Positions 8,926-18,613 of a stretch of 64,000 nucleotides of DNA are shown here, piece after piece. The notes below the pieces were generated by a model, which searched no databases, was not told the DNA's origin, and worked only from the letters and a program-made list of their open reading frames with translations. The stretch covers positions 1 through 64,000 of the forward strand of contig CAWJRO010000033.1 in NCBI GenBank assembly GCA_963845285.1. The letters are read 5' to 3'. Position 1 is the first letter of the stretch. Every line of letters starts with the position of its first letter. The position numbers were made by a program, and so were the translations under genes. The stretch is from Methanobacterium_C sp963845285 (GTDB lineage: Archaea; Methanobacteriota; Methanobacteria; Methanobacteriales; Methanobacteriaceae).

Positions 8926-10566
8926 TTAAAACAATGTTTCTTTATATATGCTGTTTACTATGGCTTGTATGTTGCCGGAATAGATGTATCTGTATCCATT
9001 GCTGAACATATACTGATCTGGATGTGCCAATCCTCTGAAACTTTCCGGACTGAAATCATCATCGTGTGCTCGAGGTAACCATGCTAAATTGGTTATATCT
9101 CTGGATGTACTCCAAAAGACGGTGAATACATCTCTGGTTCCTTTTATACCTTGATACCATGATGTTCCCATTTCATAAATTGTTCCTGCACATGCTCCGC
9201 CATATATATCCACTACAACAGCATTTTGAGGTACACTACTACTTTGAAGTACTGAATCATGTGTATTTGGTCCAATACCATATTCTACTGCAGACACTCC
9301 TAATGCAGCCAATCCATTAATTATTTGATTTATATGCGATGTGTCAGTTGCAGTGTTGTATATGTTGTCACTAGTGATGTAAACTGGGTGTGATATTCTT
9401 GCGTAGTTTGGTAATATTGCATTTACTACATAATAGTTCAGTATTCTTGAGTACATGTAAACTGCTGAGTCAAATTGGATATTTCCAAGGGAGCTTGAAA
9501 TGTAATTTGGGGCTGTTCCACTGGCAATAGTTTTAAGTTGCTGAGCTAAACTCAAATACTCTGTCGTGTAAATGTTTCCTGAGTGAACATTGCCTGATGG
9601 ATTTGTAGGTGCATTCACATTTACATATGGAATAGGATTGTTTGTTCCATTTTTGATCTGCAGTACTTCAATGCTCATCATTTGTAGGAACTTGGCCATT
9701 GAAATATTTGTTGAACCTATGGTCACATAAGTTGGCAGTCCATGGTGCAAGTCTACATAAGCTTTCACCCTTGCAGATGCATCCAATATCTGAGCTGGGG
9801 TGAAAGTCATAACAGGAGATGCTGTGGTGAAACGAGTTACATAACCCGCCACTTTGTTACCAGCCAAATCAGTCACACTACCTGTATGTATTAACAAAGT
9901 ATATTTCATACCCTGAATTAAAGCACTTAATGGTGTTATTGATAGTGTGTTATTGTTTACTGATTTACTTATAGGTACTAATGTACCGTTACTGCTTTGA
10001 AGCTCAATCCAACCATTACCCAACTTAACAGGCTCACTAAACGTGACTGTAATAGCTTTATCCTTCGGAACATTCACAGCACCGTTAGAAGGGTTCACTG
10101 ATTTCACAACAGGCGCAATAGCATCTGATGATGTGGTGAAGCGGGATACATAACCAGCCACTTTGTTACCATCTGAATCAGTTACGCTGCCGGTGTGTAT
10201 GAGTATGGCGTATCTAGTTCCAGGATTTAACGCAACATTTGGTGTTATTGATAACGTGTTATTGTTTACTGACTTACTTATAGGTACTAATGTACCGTTA
10301 CTGCTTTGAAGCTCAATCCAACCATTACCCAACTTAACAGGCTCACTAAACGTGACTGTAATAGCCTTATCCTTCGGAACATTCACAGCACTGCTAGATG
10401 GATTTACTGCTGTCACAGTAGGAGCCACAACATCTGTGGCATTTGCCACACTGGAATTGTTTGAATCTGATGCTACTGCAGATGCGCCACTTAAATTGAG
10501 TAATGCCACTCCACATAGAAGAAACATTATAATAAATAATTTCTTGGTTCCAAAATAATCTTTTAT
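8926..10566 (-). CDS. Secreted cell-wall protein: two Ig-like domains, pseudomurein-binding-like repeat, unknown C-terminal domain
   Basis: An exported protein of about 546 residues. The first in-frame ATG (10527) cuts into the signal peptide. Extending 13 codons to an ATA at 10564-10566 gives KDYFGTKKLFIIMFLL, a normal signal-peptide n-region, placed 7 bases after a ggagg. Two Ig-like domains of the SbsA/Big_5 type follow (about residues 45-147 and 148-248, TVTFSEPVKLGNGWIELQ in both). A stretch of roughly 35 residues (GLPTYVTIGSTNISMAKFLQ) resembles pseudomurein-binding repeats. The last 250 residues, with YGGACAGTIYEMG and RAHDDDFSPESF, match no family I can name. Likely anchored to pseudomurein; enzymatic activity is possible but unproven. 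Confidence 0.8.
   Translation of the reverse strand: MKDYFGTKKLFIIMFLLCGVALLNLSGASAVASDSNNSSVANATDVVAPTVTAVNPSSSAVNVPKDKAITVTFSEPVKLGNGWIELQSSNGTLVPISKSVNNNTLSITPNVALNPGTRYAILIHTGSVTDSDGNKVAGYVSRFTTSSDAIAPVVKSVNPSNGAVNVPKDKAITVTFSEPVKLGNGWIELQSSNGTLVPISKSVNNNTLSITPLSALIQGMKYTLLIHTGSVTDLAGNKVAGYVTRFTTASPVMTFTPAQILDASARVKAYVDLHHGLPTYVTIGSTNISMAKFLQMMSIEVLQIKNGTNNPIPYVNVNAPTNPSGNVHSGNIYTTEYLSLAQQLKTIASGTAPNYISSSLGNIQFDSAVYMYSRILNYYVVNAILPNYARISHPVYITSDNIYNTATDTSHINQIINGLAALGVSAVEYGIGPNTHDSVLQSSSVPQNAVVVDIYGGACAGTIYEMGTSWYQGIKGTRDVFTVFWSTSRDITNLAWLPRAHDDDFSPESFRGLAHPDQYMFSNGYRYIYSGNIQAIVNSIYKETLF
9947..10415 (-). repeat. Near-identical segments in the two Ig-like domains
   Basis: About 140 bases around 9947-10085 are nearly identical at the DNA level to 10256-10394, an offset of 309 bp or 103 codons. 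The rest of the two domains is more diverged, which points to recent gene conversion or duplication within the gene. Confidence 0.75.
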
Positions 10567-11177
10567 TATATCGCCTCCACTGTTATTTTATCCTATGAAT
10601 TAGAACCATAGGGTCTTAGACAATATAAATAACTAACTTTAACTTTGCATATAAATGTTTTCATTTTTTTTCAAAAAAAAGACCATCATCGGGCTGTGTT
10701 TTGAATTTAATGGATGTTAAGAACTTTTTAAATTCACCAGTTTTGTATAAAACTTATCTATTCCCTTTTTTAATAAAATAACTTATTTAAAACCTTGTTT
10801 AATTAAAACAAGTCCCTTTAATGTTTTTAGGAAGATGGGATATAGGTTGTATTACTAAAATAAAACTGTGGGGTGCTTTTTTGTATTTAAATACAAATTT
10901 TATGTATTTAAAAAGTATTATAAAGAATTTTTAAGTTTGTAAATATGATTTAAATTGATATTATCAATTTTTAGTTTGTGAAGATGACTTCGTATTATTT
11001 GAACTCTGTAAATGGTGGTTAAAGTGGGATGTATTTCTAATTGAGACTGAGATAATTTTATAGTTAATTACCAAAAGTTTTATATTAATCTCAAAAAATA
11101 ATCCATTAAAAATGGAGTTTTTATTTAATTAACTGTAATCTAAAAGTTTTATCAATTTAAATTTTGAAAATCACAGT
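10567..11177. other. Intergenic stretch with a short MITE-4 derivative
   Basis: About 600 bp without a gene between the wall protein and the ligase operon. A reduced MITE-4 copy lies at about 11059-11142, beginning tatagttaattaccaaaag and ending ttaattaactgta. The rest is AT-rich with no recognised signal. Confidence 0.5.
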
Positions 11178-12785
11178 TCAATGATTTTCAGGGGACATGA
11201 TTGCTTCTTTGTACTTGAAGGCGGCTTCACCAAGGCACACAACTGCACAGGCATCACATTTTAGACCCCTTTTCAACCCTTCAATCACCTGATCCTGTGT
11301 TGCTCCAAGTGTTCCCTCTCTGAATTTTTTCACTGATCTACTGGTCATTACTATTTTGTCGTTGGGTAAATGTTTTTCTGCTGCTGTTCTTGAACTGCTT
11401 GATGCTGGAACAACAAAATCTGCAAGTTCAAGGACCTTTCTGAATATTTCATCATCACCTGACGCACCAGACTCTGATGAAATGGTAACGACGACAGTCA
11501 ATTTATCATAAACCTTTTTAAGCTCCCGCAGCACGGTTTCAACACCTGCAGGATTGTGTCCATAGTCAACGATAACATCCTTTTCATTGAAGGTGAACAT
11601 GTGCTCAAGACGTCCTGGAACCCCTTCAAAACTTTCAACAGCTTCTTTTAAATCCTCCAGGGGTATCTTGAAAAATTCAACAGCCCCTGCAACAGCCCCC
11701 AGAATATTGTAAACGTTGTGGAGACCCATGATCTTTGGATTTAACTTCATAGAACCGTGGGGTGTTTTCAGTGTAAAGCCACTTTCATTTATATCTGTTG
11801 CCAAATAATCAGGTTCAGGCCTTTTAAGTCCACATTCGCACTCGTAGTAACCAACACCGGATATGGTCTCATCAAGGGAAATTTCACGGCCGCACCAACA
11901 TTTTTTCACACCTTTAACTGTAGATTTAGAATCCACACCAAAACTTACAACATTAAAACAGTTTTTAGCATTGATCAAGCCCCAAAGGGTTGGATCATCT
12001 GAGTTCACAATTAGCTGTTTATCTTTCAGGTATTCAATGAAATCTCCCTTTATGTTTGCGTAGCTTAAAAAGTCCTGATCTTTATCAAGGTGATCAGGAG
12101 TAATGTTAGTCATGATGCCACAGGAAGGTTCGCAGCGTTCTATCATCAGTTTAAGATCTTCTGGAACTCCGAACGTTCCAGTTTCAAGTACTGCCACATT
12201 TCCATTGAGCCTTCCCTGTAAAGGTGGTATGTAATCAATGTTTCCCTGAAGATCTCTGAAACCATGTTCTGTTGGTTCCAGACCAGCAGATCGGCATATA
12301 TGTTTTAACAGGGTGGTTGTTGTGGTTTTACCGTTCGTTCCTGTGATACAAATAACTGGTTTATCCGGCTTAACCCACCTCAAAACATCTTCAACTTCTA
12401 AAATATTTGTTCCACTTTCCTTTATCCTTTTAAAGAGTTTTGAAGTTTTTGGAAGGCTTGGTGGAATTATTATGTAATTTGATTCAGTTAAAAATGACTC
12501 AGGATGGCCTGAAAAATATATGGTGGGACTGTACTTTTTTATGTAGGGCTCTAACGTGTACCTGAATCTGCACTCAACCTCAGGTTTTATGTCCGTGCAG
12601 GTCACATTGAAGCCATGGTCCATGAGCACCCTTGCACTGAGGTTCCCAACTATCCCACAGACGCCCACAACTCCGTAGGTGCCCTCTCGTGAAAGCGGTC
12701 TTTCATTCTCTGATGATTCTTTGCCTGTTCCTGGACATGTTTCATTTTTCATGTTTGAATCAGGTTCGCTCATGTTTTTACTCAT
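11178..12785 (-). CDS. Mur ligase family protein with Cys4 zinc-ribbon insertion, probable pseudomurein peptide ligase
   Basis: A 535-residue ATP-dependent amide ligase. An N-terminal Rossmann-like part (about 36-135, GVCGIVGNLSARVL) precedes the P-loop TGTNGKTTT (148-156). DHLDKDQDF follows, as in the central Mur domain. Cys296/Cys298 and Cys316/Cys318 form a zinc-ribbon-like insertion before RPEPDY, reminiscent of MurT. The C-terminal domain holds VDYGHNPAG, a cyanophycin-synthetase/Mur feature. Its ATG overlaps the stop of the upstream ligase (12778-12785), so the two are translationally coupled. In a pseudomurein-walled methanogen it probably joins residues of the wall peptide or an isoglutamine-type amide; the exact substrate cannot be read. 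Confidence 0.85.
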   Translation of the reverse strand: MSKNMSEPDSNMKNETCPGTGKESSENERPLSREGTYGVVGVCGIVGNLSARVLMDHGFNVTCTDIKPEVECRFRYTLEPYIKKYSPTIYFSGHPESFLTESNYIIIPPSLPKTSKLFKRIKESGTNILEVEDVLRWVKPDKPVICITGTNGKTTTTTLLKHICRSAGLEPTEHGFRDLQGNIDYIPPLQGRLNGNVAVLETGTFGVPEDLKLMIERCEPSCGIMTNITPDHLDKDQDFLSYANIKGDFIEYLKDKQLIVNSDDPTLWGLINAKNCFNVVSFGVDSKSTVKGVKKCWCGREISLDETISGVGYYECECGLKRPEPDYLATDINESGFTLKTPHGSMKLNPKIMGLHNVYNILGAVAGAVEFFKIPLEDLKEAVESFEGVPGRLEHMFTFNEKDVIVDYGHNPAGVETVLRELKKVYDKLTVVVTISSESGASGDDEIFRKVLELADFVVPASSSSRTAAEKHLPNDKIVMTSRSVKKFREGTLGATQDQVIEGLKRGLKCDACAVVCLGEAAFKYKEAIMSPENH

Positions 12786-14292
12786 ACTTTTTACATCCTT
12801 CTTCTATTCCAGACATCATCTTGAACTTGGTGGTATCGTAGCTGGTTATGGCACCGGGACCCACATGTATTATAACATCACCAGGTTTTGAATATTTAAT
12901 TGAAAGTTCCCCTGCAGTTTTTAGATAATCAACTCCAATCTTCAGTATATTTGGGTCTTTAACTCCTTTAAAAGTCTCATGAATAACAGTTCTATCCAAT
13001 TTGTTCATTGTTTCATTGTATGCACTACAGATCATGACATCTGCATATCTGGCAACCACTTCTCCAAGTTTCTGCTTGTCTCGAGAGTTTGCTGTGTCAA
13101 AATTCTCTACTAACACAATGAGGTTCCGGCCTGAAAAAAGACTGAGGGTTTTCATAAATCCTTCAATCACATGGGATGGATCAAGGTAAACATCTCTTCC
13201 GTTATAATCTCCAACATATTCCAGGCGTCCGGGAACTCCATTGAACTTGCTTAAGCCTTTTTCAATGGATTTTTCATCCAAACCGTAACACAGTGCAGCT
13301 GTGGCTGCACCTATTGAGTTTTCAAGGTAGTATCCGAGGGGTTTAAAAGGGGTTTTGAGTTCACCCACTTTATTGCCTGATACATGGGGGACTCCTTCCA
13401 GATTATACTTCAATCCCAACGTGCCATTTTCATAGTAACCTGAGACATGGCATTTGGAATTTTTATATTCAGGAGTTTCGGATTTTTTAGAAATATCATC
13501 TGAGTTGGACCCTTCAACATTTGTACTCTCTGAAGCGAATTCAGGTTCATTAAAACAGTAAAACACTGTATCATTTAAATCCTTAATGTACTTCCTGCAG
13601 GGTGCACCTGCAACCAGTAAGTCGCTCGAACAGCTTATCAAACGTTTTCTAGCAGCGTATTTTTCCATGGAGTTGTCAAATTCATCAAGGTGGTCAATGT
13701 AAATATTTGTAAGCACAGCCACCTTAAGATGAACCTTGAACATTATCCCTAAAGTTCCGTGGGGTATTTCAAGCACTGCAATATCATTTTCCTTGGGAAG
13801 GCCCTTGACTATTCCGTCGATTATGGTTTCACTTAAAAGGTTACCCATTCGGGAGGAACACAGCCAAACATTGTACCCGGCATTTTTAAATATTTCAGAA
13901 ATTGCGTGGCTGGTACTGGTTTTACCAACGGTTCCTGTTATTCCTATAGTGTCTATGTCAATCAGATCGTTGATTATACATGATACATCTTCGTTACTAA
14001 CTAACTTTAATTCATTGTTTTCTATTTTACTGGTTATTTCTTCCATAATCTGGGCTTTCTTGGGTATTACAGGTGAAACATATATAGAGTCTACACCACT
14101 AAAATCTGGAGTATTCGAGCCAAGTTGTAGTTCCACTCCCTCTTCTTCCATTTTTAAAAGGGTTTCTTGCACTTTTTCCGGGAATTTTTCCAGATTTTTG
14201 TTGTCTGTGATCCTTACCTTATTACCTACGTGGTTCAGAATCCTTGCAACAGGACGTCCTGCGTTACCTGCACCCATAACTATACAATTCAT
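12778..14292 (-). CDS. Mur ligase family protein, probable pseudomurein peptide ligase
   Basis: A 504-residue ligase, first gene of a two-gene operon. The N terminus is a Rossmann-type domain (IVMGAGNAGRPVARIL). The P-loop is TGTVGKTS (119-126). The central domain has EIPHGTLGI and NIYIDHLDEFDN. An acidic Ser/Glu-rich insertion (about 255-290) interrupts the fold. The third domain includes GVPGRLEYVGDYNGRDVYLD. These are the three domains of Mur ligases that add amino acids to a nucleotide-linked peptide. The tight overlap with the downstream Mur ligase suggests they act in sequence on the same pseudomurein precursor. Substrate assignment is inference. Confidence 0.85.
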   Translation of the reverse strand: MNCIVMGAGNAGRPVARILNHVGNKVRITDNKNLEKFPEKVQETLLKMEEEGVELQLGSNTPDFSGVDSIYVSPVIPKKAQIMEEITSKIENNELKLVSNEDVSCIINDLIDIDTIGITGTVGKTSTSHAISEIFKNAGYNVWLCSSRMGNLLSETIIDGIVKGLPKENDIAVLEIPHGTLGIMFKVHLKVAVLTNIYIDHLDEFDNSMEKYAARKRLISCSSDLLVAGAPCRKYIKDLNDTVFYCFNEPEFASESTNVEGSNSDDISKKSETPEYKNSKCHVSGYYENGTLGLKYNLEGVPHVSGNKVGELKTPFKPLGYYLENSIGAATAALCYGLDEKSIEKGLSKFNGVPGRLEYVGDYNGRDVYLDPSHVIEGFMKTLSLFSGRNLIVLVENFDTANSRDKQKLGEVVARYADVMICSAYNETMNKLDRTVIHETFKGVKDPNILKIGVDYLKTAGELSIKYSKPGDVIIHVGPGAITSYDTTKFKMMSGIEEGCKKYE

Positions 14293-14343
14293 GATAAAAG
14301 TTCTCTTTTTGATTTTTTTGGTTCAAAGTTTTTTTCAGATGTA

Positions 14344-14450
14344 GAGGCCGTATCATAATTACTTGTGACTGCTATAATTTTCATTATTTTTGAATTTAAA
14401 GCCCTATATGATACTATTTTTTTGCAGATTTTGAATTATAAGACAACCTC
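14344..14450 (+). mobile_element. MITE-1 copy, Tcattattt variant
   Basis: 107-bp copy (gaggccgtatcataatt ... ataagacaacctc) with TGTA on both sides (14340-14343, 14451-14454), a clean 4-bp target duplication. It lies just upstream of the Mur-ligase operon start. Confidence 0.87.
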
Positions 14451-14467
14451 TGTAATGTTAATTTGCT

Positions 14468-14518
14468 GATTAAAAAGTTATCATGATTAAAAAGTTATCA
14501 TGATTAAGAAGTTATCAT
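14468..14518. repeat. 17-bp tandem repeat, three units
   Basis: Three units of gattaaaaagttatcat (one base differs in the third) followed by a partial fourth. The repeat lies between two MITE-1 copies. Confidence 0.85.
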
Positions 14519-14533
14519 GATTAAAATATGTAA

Positions 14534-14639
14534 GAGGCTGTCTCATAATTATTTTTGACAAGTATAACTTTGCTTATTTTTGAATTTAAAGCTTTATTTG
14601 TCATTATTTTTTGTAAATTCTGAACTATGAGACAGCCTC
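14534..14639 (+). mobile_element. MITE-1 copy, consensus type
   Basis: A near-consensus copy (gaggctgtctcataatt ... atgagacagcctc). It is flanked by TATGTAA on both sides, a 7-bp match that is longer than the usual 4-5 bp. The following 14640-15075 is extremely AT-rich with no gene and a duplicated ttttttgtactcaac at 14779-14812. Confidence 0.87.
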
Positions 14640-15075
14640 TATGTAACTGTTAAAAAAATTTTGGTGTCTTTAATGTGATACTATTGAAAAGTTAAACCTT
14701 TTGAATTTAATTTTCTTTGATTCTTTAAAATTTTTAAAAATCTAATCTTTTAACGACTTAATTTTTAATTTAATTTTTTTTGTACTCAACGTTTTTTTTT
14801 GTACTCAACTCATGTGAATGAAGATTTTTTTGAAAAATATTTTTTACTTTATTTTTACTTATTAATTCCCATGAACTATTAAAAAATGTTTCGTTGAATT
14901 ATCTTCTTTTTTTAAATTGTGTAAAAGTCACTTATAAACTTATAAATTATTAACTTTATTAAGATCAGTATTAAAATTTTTGAAGTGTAATTGGTTAATT
15001 GGGATGTAAAATTTAGATCAGCAATAAGAATTGTAATTTAGCAATAATTTTGAAAAATATATGTTTAAATTAATT

Positions 15076-15150
15076 ATGAGATAGCTTTGGTATATTAGTT
15101 ATGAGATAGCTTTGGTATATTAGTTATGAGATAGCTTCGGTATATTATAA
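15076..15150. repeat. 25-bp tandem repeat, three units
   Basis: Units start at 15076, 15101 and 15126 (atgagatagctttggtatat plus tagtt). The atgagatag resembles the right end of MITE-1, so this may be an amplified remnant of that element. Confidence 0.75.
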
Positions 15151-15356
15151 AAACAGATCTTCAAAATTAAATGAATTATTATAATGCAAAGTTTTTCCAT
15201 TAAGACTAATGGCAACTATTTTAATCTTTTATTATTAAAAAGCTCTGCAACGATATTTTTATATTGTCAGAAAGTAGAACCATGTTATATCTGAATTTTA
15301 AAATTTATTAGGGACTTAAGTTTTAAATCCAATTTTGAAAATATAATTTTGAGGGT

Positions 15357-16940
15357 ATGAGTTTTACTATGACGTTCAGTTACAATCAGTTTAAAAAGTT
15401 TTTATGGATCATCCCGGCTGTGATGGCATTTTTAATAGCATTGATCCCAACTTTAAGCAGCGGATGGCCACTATCAACAGATATATTTTATCAAGTGCAT
15501 GTTGCCCAGGTTTACGGTCAGTATGGATTAACATTAACGGATCCACTTATAGATCCAGGAATGGGACATAAAATTGGTTATCCTCCTCTTTTCAGTTTGC
15601 TCCTACTTTTCCTGGGATCTACACTGAAAATCAACTATTTCACAGTTGCACGGATGTTACAACCTATATTTGCATTTTTAACTGTTTTGTCAGTTTCTTA
15701 TGTTGCACGGAAGTTTTATGATGACATTGCAGGGATATCAGCAGGATTCCTTCTATTATCCAGTTTCCTTTTCAGCAGGCTGCTGTCTCCTCTGCCTGAA
15801 ACCCTGGCACTGGTGTTCATGACTCTGGCAATTTACCTTTACTACAAGTCAGCCGTGGATAAAAAATATTTATACGCTGCAATATCCGGTCTTATGTTTG
15901 TACTTGTGGTTTTAACACATCAATCAGCACCTGTGTGCTTGTTTGCAGTAATAACTGCCTGTGCAGTGGTTGCAGGAATTTTAAAAAGAGACCTCAAATT
16001 TTTCACAAGCTACGCTGTTTTTTTAGCAGGTGCAATCGCAGGTGCTTTACTTGTTGCCCTTGCACTTCTTGCCTTTGCACCGGATGTCCTGCAGATACTC
16101 CTGGCAAAGGGCATTGCTGCCACGGGATACCATACATCATTACCTACAAATGATCCCATAAGTAACGCGAAGTACGTGGTATACATAGGTATTCTCCTTT
16201 TATTTGCACTTATAGGTGGAGCTGTTTCACTTTTAAAGAGAAAAACTGCAGATATATTTATCATAACATGGGCAGTGGTTATTTTTATTGCAAGTAAAGC
16301 TTACTGGTTTGGAATCAATGTTACATCAATCAGGTTGCTTGTTTATTTGCTGCTGCCACTTTCCATCTTAGGAGGCTCTGGACTGAGCTACCTGTACCAG
16401 GAGTTCCGGAAAAAAGAATTCCAGTCACCCATCAGATCCGTATTTTTAATCTCGGTATTTGTGATAGCTTCACTTTATGGTCTTACAACGGTTGAAGACC
16501 CCACATTCAATGTGATACCCAAGTACGATATGTACGCATACGAAAACATGAGTATAATGAATCCACAAATTGCTCCACCTACAAATTCTGATGTGGATCT
16601 TGCAGACTGGTTCAGCAAAAATGCAAACAAGAAATATGCAGTGTTATCAAATAACCAGAACACCAACCAGTTCCTGGTTGCAACAACGGGACAACCTGTT
16701 TTCGACTACTATTCCTTAGAAAAACTACCTAACAATTCAACTTTGATCAAAAAGAACATTAAGTACCTAGTTTTTGATAAGAGGCTTACTTTTAACGAGA
16801 ACTCCCAAACAAAAACATTGGAGAAGGGTATGTTCACATTCTTCAACAATGAAACCTACAGCACAGATAAATGGGTTCCATCTTACATGAAGCTGGTTCA
16901 CGAAAATACAGATTATAAGGTTTATGAGGCTATGATCTAA
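15357..16940 (+). CDS. Multi-pass GT-C-like membrane protein, probable lipid-sugar-using glycosyltransferase
   Basis: A 527-residue protein with about ten hydrophobic segments from residue 15 to 375, then a hydrophilic domain of about 150 residues. The first external loop carries DIFYQVHVAQVYGQYG, an acidic residue placed as in GT-C enzymes (STT3/PMT-like), and TDPLIDPG follows. The family is assigned only by topology. A close paralogue lies at 32130-33710 inside the glycan locus, sharing YGLTL-DPLIDP and SPLPET. An internal ATG at 15369 has a better-spaced gagggt and may be the true start. Expected to act at the cell membrane on lipid-linked saccharides. Confidence 0.7.
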   Translation: MSFTMTFSYNQFKKFLWIIPAVMAFLIALIPTLSSGWPLSTDIFYQVHVAQVYGQYGLTLTDPLIDPGMGHKIGYPPLFSLLLLFLGSTLKINYFTVARMLQPIFAFLTVLSVSYVARKFYDDIAGISAGFLLLSSFLFSRLLSPLPETLALVFMTLAIYLYYKSAVDKKYLYAAISGLMFVLVVLTHQSAPVCLFAVITACAVVAGILKRDLKFFTSYAVFLAGAIAGALLVALALLAFAPDVLQILLAKGIAATGYHTSLPTNDPISNAKYVVYIGILLLFALIGGAVSLLKRKTADIFIITWAVVIFIASKAYWFGINVTSIRLLVYLLLPLSILGGSGLSYLYQEFRKKEFQSPIRSVFLISVFVIASLYGLTTVEDPTFNVIPKYDMYAYENMSIMNPQIAPPTNSDVDLADWFSKNANKKYAVLSNNQNTNQFLVATTGQPVFDYYSLEKLPNNSTLIKKNIKYLVFDKRLTFNENSQTKTLEKGMFTFFNNETYSTDKWVPSYMKLVHENTDYKVYEAMI

Positions 16941-16973
16941 TGTCCTCAAATTCATATTTTTTTTAGATCGAGG

Positions 16974-17133
16974 GAGGCTGTCCCATAGTTCAGAATTTAT
17001 AAAAAAATAAGGATAAATAACGACCTAATTGATTTATTAAGGGCCAATAAATATTTTAAATGGTGTATTTATTTGTGATAACTAAATTATAACTTTTAAT
17101 ATTATTAAATTTTAAAAGTTTTTAGAAATCCTC
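16974..17133 (-). mobile_element. Chimeric junction of MITE-1 and MITE-2 fragments
   Basis: The right half of a reversed MITE-1 (gaggctgtcccatagttc to aaggataaataa, 16974-17020) joins directly to the inner and right parts of a MITE-2 (gacctaattgatttattaag to tttttagaaatcctc). The other halves of both are missing, so recombination or nested insertion with deletion has occurred here. Confidence 0.75.
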
Positions 17134-17397
17134 ATGAATTTAAGATATAATTCTCTTATCCTTGAATTGTGCAAGACTTTGGCCCCTATATCTCGTTGAA
17201 ATTTGAATTGATTTAACACACAAAACATGTGAATATTGAAATAATCTGCAGGAATATTTGCATTAAATTTACATCAAAAATTGCAAGAAAACGGAAAGAG
17301 CGTAAGATAAATATCTGGTCGATAATTGATAAGATTTAAAATAGAAGAAGTGAGTTTAGGATAAAGAAGTGACGGGTAATCCGGTTGATTGAAAATG

Positions 17398-17531
17398 GGA
17401 CTGTCAAGTTGTTGGGGGGTTGCAAATAATATCCAAATATTTTTAGAGTTCATGTGTCTTCATTGAATGAAAGAAAGGTAATTTGCCATTTGAAATACTG
17501 GTGAACAAGCCCAACACCCACTAACTTGACA
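17398..17531. mobile_element. MITE-3 copy
   Basis: About 134 bp with inverted ends: gactgtcaagttgttgggg and, reversed, ggttgtcaagttagtgggtg. The second copy is at 50279-50413 and is about 90% identical by eye. The ends match the end of the decayed transposase at 24364 (ggttgttaagttggtgggtg). Confidence 0.75.
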
Positions 17532-17584
17532 ACCCCTTAAAAATTGAAAAGATAAATAAAAAAAAACTCATTATAAAAAAAAAC

Positions 17585-18481
17585 TCATTTGTTCATGTTT
17601 CGATTCAGGTTTTCTGTGATCATTCTGGTCATAGTGTCAAGTATTATCCCTGTAAATGCAATAAACACCCCTGTTATGGTGATCAAACCTGCAAAAACGG
17701 TTGGTGCCAAACTTCTGTTTCCACCACCAAGATAATTTCCAAAGAAGATGAGGCCTGCAACTAAACCTATGGTAATTAATACAATGCCTGGGATCGTGAA
17801 ATAATAAAGTGGTCTTTTGAACTCCATATCCTGAATAACTTTGACGAGCACACCAACACCATGACTTATGGGATCTTTTTTATGTGAATTCTCGCCATAT
17901 TTAACGCTAACACTCACCTCTTCTATTCTTAAACCTGCATTTGATGCATCTACTATCATCTCACTTTCAATGCCGAAACCTTTTTGATGGAACCGAAATG
18001 ATGGTATTGTATCTGCTGCAAAGGCTCTGAAACCACTTTGACTGTCCGTTATATGAGTCCTACCATTTATATTGGTTGCGATGTCCAGTACACTTTGACC
18101 CACCCTTCGGTATTTTGGGGTGTTTTTTTCTCCCCCATCAATGTACCTGCTGCCATTTACAACATCTGCTTTCCCATTAACTATTGGCAATACCAATTTT
18201 GGTATTTCTGAAGGGCTGTGCTGACCATCGGAATCTATTGTAACTATAATATCTGCTCCCTTTGCAGATTCAAAACCTGTTTTAAGGGCTGCTCCTTTTC
18301 CCATATTAAATTCATGTCTTATAATTTTAGCACCTGCAATTTCGGCTATTTTGGCTGTATTGTCTGTACTTCCATCATCAACAACTATAACTTCATTAAC
18401 GTATTTTTTAGTTTTAATTACCATACTACCTATTGATATTTCTTCGTTGTAAGCAGGTAATAATGCAGTTATCTTAACCAT
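17585..18481 (-). CDS. Family 2 glycosyltransferase, dolichol-phosphate-sugar synthase type
   Basis: A 298-residue enzyme with an N-terminal GT-A domain (LLPAYNEEISIGS, VVDDGSTDNT, DSDGQHSPSE carrying the metal-binding Asp residues) and two C-terminal membrane helices (about 228-250 and 260-285). It should transfer a sugar from a nucleotide donor to a polyprenyl phosphate on the cytoplasmic face. Archaeal relatives such as AglJ start N-glycan assembly. A paralogue at 57572-58456 shares YRRVGQSVLDIATNINGRTH exactly. The gene lies next to a DUF1616 gene on the same strand. Confidence 0.85.
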   Translation of the reverse strand: MVKITALLPAYNEEISIGSMVIKTKKYVNEVIVVDDGSTDNTAKIAEIAGAKIIRHEFNMGKGAALKTGFESAKGADIIVTIDSDGQHSPSEIPKLVLPIVNGKADVVNGSRYIDGGEKNTPKYRRVGQSVLDIATNINGRTHITDSQSGFRAFAADTIPSFRFHQKGFGIESEMIVDASNAGLRIEEVSVSVKYGENSHKKDPISHGVGVLVKVIQDMEFKRPLYYFTIPGIVLITIGLVAGLIFFGNYLGGGNRSLAPTVFAGLITITGVFIAFTGIILDTMTRMITENLNRNMNK

Positions 18482-18613
18482 TAATAATTCTCCTTATCAT
18501 TAACACTCAAATGTTTTCTATTTTTTAGTTCTATCCTATATACTTATAAAGTTTTTAGGTATTTACGTACAAATACTATTAAAAAATCATTTTATCCAAA
18601 AAAATAGGATAAT

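Noticed and set aside
13736..14344. 202-residue open frame antisense to the first Mur ligase
   Set aside because: Reads as the complement of a well-supported gene; Ser/Ile-rich composition typical of a shadow frame.
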